From Gammaproteobacteria bacterium RIFCSPHIGHO2_12_FULL_38_11 (GTDB taxonomy: Bacteria > Pseudomonadota > Gammaproteobacteria > Coxiellales > Coxiellaceae): a DNA stretch of 6,591 bases. Below the pieces are notes generated by a model. The model worked only from the letters and a program-made list of their open reading frames with translations. It searched no databases and had not been told where the DNA came from. Of this stretch, positions 1-5,373 are shown piece by piece. Where the stretch lies: positions 2,750-9,340 of the forward strand of contig MGXX01000030.1 of NCBI GenBank assembly GCA_001801515.1, written 5' to 3'. Position 1 is the first letter of the stretch. Every line of letters begins with the position of its first letter. The position numbers were made by a program, and so were the translations under genes.

Positions 1-1198
1 AATCAATTAAGCTTAAAAAACTAATTGCAACCAATCCATTAAAAGCCCAGTTAAACAAAGTGGCAATGCTGGCGCCAAATCCGCGCACCTGCGTTGGGAA
101 AATTTCTGAAATCATTAACCACACAATCGGCCCTAAACTGACTGCAAAACCCATCACGTAAATTAACATCCCTGTCATCAATATTACCTTAGCGCTTAAT
201 AAGGCCGAATTTAAGCTAGATGCCCACATCATCGCCAGTAATGCAATCGCCATCAAACTAATGCCAAAATATAAAAGGGGTTTGCGACCGACTCTATCGA
301 TTAGCAATACGCTAACAATGGTAAATAACAAAAACACAATGCCAACGCCAATGCTTGCAAAAATAGCGCTCGATGCACCCGTAAATCCTGACATTTGGAA
401 AATGGTTGGTGCATAGTACAAAATCGTATTAATACCCGTTATTTGCTGTATTGCTGCGAGCCCAACACCGACCAATAATGCATTTCGAATTTTGGGACGA
501 AATAAATGCTTCCAGGATGTATTTTCATGCTGCAAACTCTGATGAATTTCATTTAATTCATTTTCGGCTATGATTGCGCAACGTCGTAATTTTTTCAAAA
601 TTAAAAATGCCTTTTCCTTTTTTCCTTTTGATGCCATCCAGCGTGGACTAAAGGGTAAAAAGCACATCCCTGTCAATAAAAATGCCGCAGGAAAAATGCC
701 GACACCAAACATCCATCGCCACTGCGCCTGATGTGAAAAATGATAATCCACCCAATAAGAAATAAAAATACCTGTAGCAATTGCCAGTTGATTTAATGAA
801 ACCAAAGCACCACGATATTTTTTTGGTGAAATTTCAGAAATATACAAGGGTGCTGTAAATGAAGCGATACCAATTGCAATACCAACAACAATTCTACCCA
901 AGACAAGCAATGTAATAGAAGGTGCCAAGGCCGTCATTAATGTACCAATGATAAATAATAATGCATCAAAAATCAGCATTATTTTTCTGCCAATGTGATC
1001 TGTCATGCGGCCACTGATGAGTGCGCCCATGCATGCACCAATTAAGACAGCGCTGACAATAAAGCCATTTAACGCTGATGATAAATGAAATTCCTGGCTT
1101 ATAAATAAAATGGCGCCCGATATCACACCCGTATCGTAACCAAATAAAATGCCGGATAGTGCGGCGATAAAAGCAACAAGAAAGACATAATAACGCAT
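1..1198 (-). CDS. MFS sugar porter family transporter (probable sugar:H+ symporter), C-terminus cut by window edge
   Basis: This is the first 399 residues of an inner-membrane major facilitator of the sugar porter (XylE/GalP/AraE/GLUT) family; members are usually about 450-480 aa, so the last one or two helices lie outside the window. Family motifs appear in order: GRMTDHIGRK (63-72, loop 2-3), PLYISEISPKKYRG (117-130), SPRW (184-187), QQITGINTILYYAPTIF (251-267), DRVGRK (301-306) and GPIVWLMISEIFPTQVRG (356-373). Residues matching XylE sugar ligands are present: Q137, Q251, Q252, N257 and W360. Asp22 in FGYDTG and Arg102 in GRIVVG match the XylE proton-coupling pair (Asp27/Arg133), so I infer proton symport; the sugar cannot be named. 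The acidic residue usual before SPRW (PESPRW) is Phe183. The start ATG shares one base with the minE stop (TAATG) and has no clear Shine-Dalgarno, which suggests reinitiation after minE. Family assignment is secure; substrate is unknown. Confidence 0.93.
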   Translation of the reverse strand, partial: MRYYVFLVAFIAALSGILFGYDTGVISGAILFISQEFHLSSALNGFIVSAVLIGACMGALISGRMTDHIGRKIMLIFDALLFIIGTLMTALAPSITLLVLGRIVVGIAIGIASFTAPLYISEISPKKYRGALVSLNQLAIATGIFISYWVDYHFSHQAQWRWMFGVGIFPAAFLLTGMCFLPFSPRWMASKGKKEKAFLILKKLRRCAIIAENELNEIHQSLQHENTSWKHLFRPKIRNALLVGVGLAAIQQITGINTILYYAPTIFQMSGFTGASSAIFASIGVGIVFLLFTIVSVLLIDRVGRKPLLYFGISLMAIALLAMMWASSLNSALLSAKVILMTGMLIYVMGFAVSLGPIVWLMISEIFPTQVRGFGASIATLFNWAFNGLVAISFLSLID

Positions 1199-1452
1199 TA
1201 TATAGCAGCTCGATCAGGCAAAGTGACATTCAATTCTAAAATAGCATTATTGTCTTTGTGGTGTAGCTCCACGTTCACTTGATCCACATCTGCATTCGTA
1301 TATTTAGCAACGAGCAATAAAATTTCTCTGCGCAATGATTGCAAATAATCAGGACCATTTTTTTCCGATTTTTCTTGGGCAATAATAATATGTAAACGAT
1401 TTTTTGCTTTATCAGCCGATTTATTTTTACGAAAATATTGAAAAATACTCAT
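1198..1452 (-). CDS. minE: Cell division topological specificity factor MinE
   Basis: MinE (84 aa; E. coli has 88) stimulates MinD ATPase and drives pole-to-pole oscillation of MinCD, so that division is blocked everywhere except mid-cell. The N-terminal segment MSIFQYFRKNK is the short amphipathic membrane-binding stretch. Residues about 15-30 (AKNRLHIIIAQEKSEK) form the anti-MinCD/MinD-binding region, matching E. coli AKERLQIIVAERR. Residues about 35-80 (YLQSLRREILLLVAKY, then VNVELHHKDNNAILELNVTLP) form the topological-specificity dimer domain. The start codon overlaps the minD stop in an ATGA arrangement and is preceded by a good Shine-Dalgarno, so the start is well supported. The stop overlaps the start of the downstream MFS transporter. 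Confidence 0.97.
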   Translation of the reverse strand: MSIFQYFRKNKSADKAKNRLHIIIAQEKSEKNGPDYLQSLRREILLLVAKYTNADVDQVNVELHHKDNNAILELNVTLPDRAAI

Positions 1453-2255
1453 GCCATTACCCCTTGCTTACTGCTTAATAATCGTTTAAAAAATCCTTTT
1501 TTGGGGATTTCAGGTCTTCCCAAAAATTTTAATACAATGTTTTGATAAGCATGCCCCGCAGCACTTTTTTGATCTAAAATAACAGGCTCTCCAGAGTTTG
1601 ATGCATTTAATACGCTGGCAGATTCAGGGATAATACCCAATAATGGAATGCCTAATATTTCCTGAACACTTTCAACCGACATCATTTCACCGCTATTAGC
1701 ACGTTTTTTAGTGAAACGTGTAACAATTAAATATTCTTCTAATGTTTCACCCTTCTCTGCTTTTTCCGTTTTGCTTGATAACATTCCTAAAATGCGATCT
1801 GCGTCACGCACAGAAGATACTTCAGGATTAGCAACCACAATGGCTACATCGGCAAAATGCATAGCCATTAATGCACCCTTCTCAATACCGGCAGGTGAAT
1901 CACACACGATGTAATCAAATGATTCAGCCAATGTGTCTAATATTTTTTTCACCGCTTCCTTGTCTAAGGTATCTTTATCACGTGTTTGTGATGCCGCTAA
2001 AATAGAAAGATTGGGGATTTTTTTATCGCGAATTAAGGCTTGATTGACATTTGCGTCACCCTGTATGACATTGACAATGTCATATACAACGCGACGTTCG
2101 CAGCCCATAATTAAATCCAAATTGCGCAAGCCAATGTCAAAATCAATCACAACGGTTTTGTGGCCTGCTAATGCAAGGCCTGTTGCAAATGAAGCGCTCG
2201 TTGTTGTTTTGCCAACGCCACCTTTGCCGGAAGTTACTACGATTATTTTTGTCAT
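1449..2255 (-). CDS. minD: Septum site-determining ATPase MinD
   Basis: MinD (268 aa; E. coli has 270) is the membrane-associated ParA/MinD-family ATPase that carries MinC to the membrane and oscillates under MinE control. The deviant Walker A motif GKGGVGKT is at residues 10-17, including the signature lysine 11. The switch I segment DFDIGLRNLDLIMG is at 38-51 and the switch II/Walker B region DSPAGIEKGA at 119-128. The C-terminal KKGFFKRLLSS (about 252-262) matches the amphipathic membrane-targeting helix of E. coli MinD (KKGFLKRLFGG). It follows minC after a 38-nt gap and overlaps minE by 4 nt. All expected functional residues are present and nothing suggests decay. Confidence 0.98.
   Translation of the reverse strand: MTKIIVVTSGKGGVGKTTTSASFATGLALAGHKTVVIDFDIGLRNLDLIMGCERRVVYDIVNVIQGDANVNQALIRDKKIPNLSILAASQTRDKDTLDKEAVKKILDTLAESFDYIVCDSPAGIEKGALMAMHFADVAIVVANPEVSSVRDADRILGMLSSKTEKAEKGETLEEYLIVTRFTKKRANSGEMMSVESVQEILGIPLLGIIPESASVLNASNSGEPVILDQKSAAGHAYQNIVLKFLGRPEIPKKGFFKRLLSSKQGVMA
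1460..1465 (-). promoter_or_regulatory. Shine-Dalgarno of minE, inside the end of minD
   Basis: Read on the minus strand this is AAGGGG, 7 nt before the minE ATG. It lies within the last codons of minD, so minE can be translated by fresh initiation as well as by coupling through the ATGA overlap. Confidence 0.75.
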
Positions 2256-2262
2256 TTTTTGA

Positions 2263-2266
2263 TCCT
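2263..2266 (-). promoter_or_regulatory. Shine-Dalgarno of minD
   Basis: AGGA on the minus strand, 7 nt upstream of the minD ATG, within the 38-nt minC-minD gap. It supports the start at 2255. Confidence 0.65.
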
Positions 2267-2293
2267 ATTGTTGTGTCTTGTAGAGACGCGCAA

Positions 2294-2953
2294 TTATATA
2301 ATATCAATTTGCAACTCATCATTGCGTAAATATATTTGCACCATATTTTGGGCGGTGTTATGCATTTTTAATTTTTCACTTACAAGATAATGCCCGGCAA
2401 TCGCAATTAATTCTGCTTCTAATTGTTTGCAAAAAATTCTGGCGGTTATATCACCGCTGGCACCTGCTAATGCCCTGCCCCGCAATGGCGCATAAACATG
2501 AATATGACCATCGGCAATAATTTCTGCACCTGCGTTAACTGGTGCCAAAATAATTAAATCTGAGTCTTTGGCATAAATTTGCGTTCCAGATCTGACTGGT
2601 TTGGTAATGACTTTTGTAGGAACTTTAATTGCTTCAGGGACTTTATTTTTAACAGGTGATGTTTTTTGAATCGCGTTGGCCAAATTGGGCAAATCGCTTT
2701 GTGTTTTTAACCCCCGTGCTGCAATCGGTTGCATTTGATGCCGGCGTAAAGTTTCACAAATTTGGGCAACATCCATTTGATCTGATATTTCACTAACCGC
2801 GCTAAAGTCCACAATAACAGGAGAATTTGAAAAATAATTAGGTGCTTTTTGTGTGATGGTATTTAATTGCGATTGCAATAAATCAGTTTCGTGACGCAAC
2901 AAACGCAATATTGTGATCGGTAAAAAATCGGCTTTGAGTTGAAAACTATCCAT
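2294..2953 (-). CDS. minC: Septum site-determining protein MinC (start corrected to 2953)
   Basis: MinC (219 aa from this start; family usually about 220-235) is the FtsZ-polymerisation inhibitor brought to the membrane by MinD. The N-terminal FtsZ-inhibiting domain covers about 1-95 (FQLKADFLPITILRLL, then APNYFSNSPVIVDFSAV). A Lys/Pro-rich linker covers about 96-119. The C-terminal beta-helix domain that dimerises and binds MinD covers about 120-190, with VRSGTQIYA, GAEIIADGHIHVYAPLRGRALAGASGD and ARIFCKQLEAELIAIAG. The open frame extends 16 codons further, to 3001, giving a hydrophobic stretch MMLLLLPTYAK. I reject that start because MinC is cytoplasmic, the family begins a few residues before FxLKG, and the upstream ATG lies within the candidate promoter. 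The chosen ATG has only a weak GGA about 10 nt upstream. It is the first gene of the minCDE-transporter unit. Confidence 0.95.
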   Translation of the reverse strand: MDSFQLKADFLPITILRLLRHETDLLQSQLNTITQKAPNYFSNSPVIVDFSAVSEISDQMDVAQICETLRRHQMQPIAARGLKTQSDLPNLANAIQKTSPVKNKVPEAIKVPTKVITKPVRSGTQIYAKDSDLIILAPVNAGAEIIADGHIHVYAPLRGRALAGASGDITARIFCKQLEAELIAIAGHYLVSEKLKMHNTAQNMVQIYLRNDELQIDII

Positions 2954-2988
2954 GAAGACGAAGTCCGTTTTTGCATAAGTTGGCAGTA

Positions 2989-3018
2989 ATAATAACATCA
3001 AAAAATTGACATTTGTAA
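2989..3018 (-). promoter_or_regulatory. Candidate sigma70-type promoter of minC
   Basis: On the minus strand a TTACAA -35 box (3013-3018) is followed after 18 bp by a TATTAT -10 box (2989-2994). The expected transcription start is near 2982, leaving a leader of about 29 nt before the corrected minC ATG. This was found by eye from consensus matches (4/6 and 5/6). It overlaps the divergent thi promoter. Confidence 0.45.
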
Positions 3019-3034
3019 CATATTTTGTGACACT
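3006..3034 (+). promoter_or_regulatory. Candidate promoter of the thiMEDL operon
   Basis: A perfect TTGACA -35 box (3006-3011) is followed after 17 bp by GACACT (3029-3034), a poor -10 box (3/6) partly offset by an upstream extended-10 TG at 3026-3027. The expected transcription start near 3041 lies just before the riboswitch aptamer, which is where it should be. The -35 is convincing; the -10 is weak, which may mean an activator or another spacing. Confidence 0.4.
3012..3032. repeat. Pair of TTTGTRACA direct repeats in the divergent promoter region
   Basis: TTTGTAACA (3012-3020) and TTTGTGACA (3024-3032) differ at one base and start 12 bp apart. Each contains a small TGT-N-ACA palindrome. 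They cover the minC -35 box and the spacer and -10 of the thi promoter, so a bound protein could affect both genes. No regulator is identified, and chance similarity in AT-rich DNA is possible. Confidence 0.35.
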
Positions 3035-3044
3035 GCAATCGAAA

Positions 3045-3123
3045 GTTTGCCAGGGGTGCCTTTTTTAGGCTGAGATAATACCCTTCGAACCTGATTTAGG
3101 TTAACACCTACGAAGGGAGTGCC
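3045..3123 (+). promoter_or_regulatory. TPP riboswitch (thi box) controlling thiM
   Basis: The conserved TPP aptamer is clear. GGGGTGCC (3053-3060) is followed by AGGCTGAGATAATACCC (3067-3083), ACCTGAT (3089-3095) and CGAAGGGAG (3111-3119). Helices can be drawn by hand: P2 GGGT/ACCC (3054-3057 with 3080-3083), P3 GCC/GGC (3058-3060 with 3068-3070), P4 TTCG/CGAA (3084-3087 with 3111-3114) and P5 TAGGT/ACCTA (3097-3101 with 3106-3110) closed by a TAAC loop. P1 is less certain; a helix between about 3046-3052 and 3120-3126 needs one mismatch. TPP binding should reduce expression. The thiM Shine-Dalgarno AGGGAG (3114-3119) is part of the conserved aptamer core and the ATG is at 3127, so there is no room for a terminator. 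I infer direct control of translation. Confidence 0.95.
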
Positions 3124-3126
3124 GAA

Positions 3127-3912
3127 ATGCATAATTCTGCTGTTCCACATGCTGTTTACAACGATGTTCTCTCAATTCGAACGACTCGTCCTTTAATTCA
3201 CAATATCACTAATTTTGTCGTGATGAATACCACTGCCAATGCATTGTTGGCCTTGGGAGCATCGCCGATTATGGCGCACGCCATTGAAGAATTACCTGAG
3301 CTGATTTCAATTTCAAACGTGCTTGTATTGAATATTGGTACCTTAGATAAAAATTGGATAAACAATATGGCAATGGCGTCGCAATTGGCTTCCGAAAAAA
3401 ACAAGCCAATTGTTCTCGATCCTGTTGGTGCGGGCGCTTCCCGTCTCAGAACAGAAAGCGTTTTAAATTTATTAAAGTCAGCGAAAATTACCGTACTTCG
3501 TGGCAATGCATCAGAAATAATGGCGCTTGATCAGCAAACATCATTTTCAAAAGGTGTCGACAGTACTGAAAAAAGCGAACGCGCCATTGCAAGCGCTAAA
3601 AATATCTCAAAAAAATTTGGCTGTGTTGTTTGCGTGAGTGGCAAAACAGATTATTGTATTTCTGAAAGTAATATTCTGACTGTAAAAAATGGTTCACCCA
3701 TGATGTCATGCGTAACGGGAATGGGTTGCACTGCAACAGCTATTATTGGGGCATTTTTAGCAGTGAATAAAAATGCATTTGAAGCTTGCTATCATGCAAT
3801 GATTTGTATGGGCATGTGTGGTGAAGTGGCCGCTTTACGCTCAAATGGGCCAGGTACTTTCTTGCCACAGTTTTTGGATGCACTGTATTGCATCGATGTA
3901 GAGGCGCAATAA
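3127..3912 (+). CDS. thiM: Hydroxyethylthiazole kinase ThiM
   Basis: ThiM (261 aa; E. coli has 262) phosphorylates 4-methyl-5-(2-hydroxyethyl)thiazole with ATP, the salvage route to the thiazole half of thiamine; it is cytoplasmic. Ribokinase-like family motifs are present: RPLIHNITNFVVMNTTANALLALGASPIM (21-49, substrate-binding region), VLDPVGAGAS (96-105), LRGNASEI (124-131), the ATP/anion-hole segment VTGMGCTATA (196-205) with the conserved Cys201 at the usual catalytic position, and GPGTF (241-245). The ATG lies 7 nt after AGGGAG, which sits inside the TPP riboswitch, so both start and regulation are well supported. It is the first gene of the thi operon, and 43 nt separate it from thiE. 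Confidence 0.97.
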   Translation: MHNSAVPHAVYNDVLSIRTTRPLIHNITNFVVMNTTANALLALGASPIMAHAIEELPELISISNVLVLNIGTLDKNWINNMAMASQLASEKNKPIVLDPVGAGASRLRTESVLNLLKSAKITVLRGNASEIMALDQQTSFSKGVDSTEKSERAIASAKNISKKFGCVVCVSGKTDYCISESNILTVKNGSPMMSCVTGMGCTATAIIGAFLAVNKNAFEACYHAMICMGMCGEVAALRSNGPGTFLPQFLDALYCIDVEAQ

Positions 3913-3936
3913 ATCGCATCTCTATATTATTTTTTA
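3898..3936 (+). terminator. Possible weak attenuator or processing hairpin between thiM and thiE
   Basis: TAGAGGCG (3899-3906) can pair with CGC (3915-3917) and CTCTA (3920-3924) around a 2-nt bulge, leaving an 8-nt loop that contains most of the thiM stop codon. A T-rich run (3925-3936) follows. It resembles a poor intrinsic terminator. Because thiE, thiD and thiL follow on the same strand, partial attenuation or mRNA processing is more likely than a full stop. Found by eye, with no energy calculated. Confidence 0.25.
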
Positions 3937-3955
3937 TAAATTAAAATAGTATTTT

Positions 3956-4567
3956 ATGTCTCATTATCCCCTACATTTAATAACTGATAATCGAATTGAA
4001 AAATTACCTGATTTAATTTCAGAAGTAGTTTCCGGTTGCATCAGCATCATTCAACTTCGAAATAAACACGCCGATAAATTAGTACTTTATGAGGTCGGCA
4101 AAAAGATTTTAAAAATACTGAAACCCAAAAAAATTCCGCTTATTATTAATGATCACATTGATTTGGCGCTGGCTTTAGATGCCGATGGCGTTCACATTGG
4201 ACAAACAGATTTGCCGTATAATCAAGCACGAAAAATACTCGGTAAAAATAAAATAATCGGTTTATCAATACAAACACTTGAACACGCAAAAAAAGCAGAA
4301 AAATATGATGCTGATTATTTTGGTGTTGGCCCTGTCTTTCATACCAATACGAAATCCGATGCTTTTACTTTGGGGGTAAATCAATTTCAAGAGATAACAC
4401 AATTATTAAAAAAACCGTGTATTGCGATTGGTGGCATTAAAATAGCCGATGTTAAAACAATTTTATCGCATGGTGCACAAGGCATTGCTGTGGTAAGTGG
4501 GATTTGTGCTGCCGCTAATCCAAGATTAGCAACAATAAATTACATAAAAGAATTATCCAATGCCTAA
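3956..4567 (+). CDS. thiE: Thiamine-phosphate synthase ThiE
   Basis: ThiE (203 aa; E. coli has 211) is the TIM-barrel enzyme that joins HMP pyrophosphate and thiazole phosphate to form thiamine monophosphate. Motifs run in order: QLRNK (33-37), INDHIDLALALDADGVHIGQTDLP (64-87), IGLSIQT (101-107), DYFGVGPVFHTNTKSDA (120-136), CIAIGGI (155-161) and GIAVVSGI (176-183). The pyrophosphate-binding TxTK (130-133) and the Asn/Asp metal ligands are intact, which favours a real synthase over the non-synthase paralogue TenI. The usual FPTxTK reads FHTNTK, a mild change. The start has no Shine-Dalgarno; the 43-nt spacer after thiM is almost all A/T. The 3' end overlaps thiD by 8 nt. Confidence 0.96.
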   Translation: MSHYPLHLITDNRIEKLPDLISEVVSGCISIIQLRNKHADKLVLYEVGKKILKILKPKKIPLIINDHIDLALALDADGVHIGQTDLPYNQARKILGKNKIIGLSIQTLEHAKKAEKYDADYFGVGPVFHTNTKSDAFTLGVNQFQEITQLLKKPCIAIGGIKIADVKTILSHGAQGIAVVSGICAAANPRLATINYIKELSNA

Positions 4568-5372
4568 AAAATATATTCGAGTTCTTAGTATTGCAGGATC
4601 AGACAGTGGCGGTGGTGCTGGTATACAAGCAGATTTAAAAACATTTTCAGCATTACATTGTTTTGGGATGACTGCCATTACCGCATTAACAGCGCAAAAT
4701 ACCTGCGGGGTTCAGGTGATTCATCCACTGCCCGCTGAGTTTGTGACAAAACAAATAGAATCTGTATTAACGGATATAGGTGTGGATGCCATTAAAATTG
4801 GTATGCTGGAGAGTGAAGAAATTATTTATGCTGTTATTAAAGCAATTAAAAATCAGATTTGCTCTGTTGTGTTAGATCCCGTTATGTTTGCGAAAGGGGG
4901 TGCGCAATTAATTTCACCAAATGCAATTTATATTATGCGTGATTATTTATTTCCTCTGGCAACTATCGTAACGCCCAATATTCCGGAAGCGGAATATTTT
5001 TCTGGTGTGAAAATAAATTCAATTACTGATATGAAATCTGCAGCGCGCAAAATCAGTCAATCTGGTGTTAAAAATGTTCTTGTTAAAGGTGGACATGCTG
5101 AAGGTGAAAAATGTATTGATGTGCTTTATCAGTCGGAAAAAGATTTATTTACTTATTTTAAATCCAAACGCATTGATACAAAAAATACACATGGTACTGG
5201 CTGCACGTTAAGTGCGGCAATTGCTGCAGAATTGGCAAAAGGAAAAGATATTATTCATGCGATTTCAAAATCTAAGCAGTTTTTATTTAAAGCGATTCAA
5301 TCAGGGCAATATTACACCTTAGGTCAAGGTCAGGGTCCAGTAAATCATCATTATGCACGCCATTGGAGATGA
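4560..5372 (+). CDS. thiD: Hydroxymethylpyrimidine/phosphomethylpyrimidine kinase ThiD
   Basis: ThiD (270 aa; E. coli has 266) phosphorylates HMP and then HMP phosphate, giving the HMP pyrophosphate used by ThiE. Ribokinase-fold motifs: VLSIAGSDSGGGAGIQADLKTF (8-29), MTAITALTAQNT (37-48), IKIGML (79-84, with Met82 at the HMP-binding position), VVLDPVMFAKGGAQL (103-117), VTPNIPEAE (138-146 region), VLVKGGH (173-179) and THGTGCTLSAAIAA (210-223) with the conserved Cys215. There is no fused ThiE or ThiN domain. Its start lies inside the end of thiE with only a weak purine-rich stretch upstream, so translational coupling to thiE is likely. thiL begins 1 nt after its stop. Confidence 0.97.
   Translation: MPKKYIRVLSIAGSDSGGGAGIQADLKTFSALHCFGMTAITALTAQNTCGVQVIHPLPAEFVTKQIESVLTDIGVDAIKIGMLESEEIIYAVIKAIKNQICSVVLDPVMFAKGGAQLISPNAIYIMRDYLFPLATIVTPNIPEAEYFSGVKINSITDMKSAARKISQSGVKNVLVKGGHAEGEKCIDVLYQSEKDLFTYFKSKRIDTKNTHGTGCTLSAAIAAELAKGKDIIHAISKSKQFLFKAIQSGQYYTLGQGQGPVNHHYARHWR
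5365..5368 (+). promoter_or_regulatory. Shine-Dalgarno that fixes the thiL start
   Basis: GGAG within the last codons of thiD lies 5 nt before the ATG at 5374. The upstream in-frame ATG at 5353 has no comparable site, so this decides in favour of 5374. Confidence 0.7.
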
Positions 5373-5373
5373 T

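Noticed and set aside
966..1229. 87-codon minus-strand open frame across the minE-transporter junction
   Set aside because: It lies in another frame of two clear genes, is rich in Cys/His/Trp/Arg with no family pattern, and is a shadow of the transporter N-terminus.
1711..2262. Two plus-strand open frames opposite minD
   Set aside because: They are antisense to a strongly conserved gene, and their sequences read as reverse-frame images of MinD motifs with no ribosome-binding site.
3198..3506. Minus-strand open frame of 102 codons inside thiM
   Set aside because: It is fully antisense to conserved ThiM motifs, with no independent support.
3956..4567. thiE read as TenI-type thiazole tautomerase
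   Set aside because: The synthase pyrophosphate-binding TxTK and metal-binding motifs are intact, and the thiM-thiE-thiD context calls for a TMP synthase.
5353..5373. Upstream in-frame ATG for thiL
   Set aside because: It lies within thiD without a Shine-Dalgarno, and GGAG at 5365-5368 is correctly placed for 5374 only.
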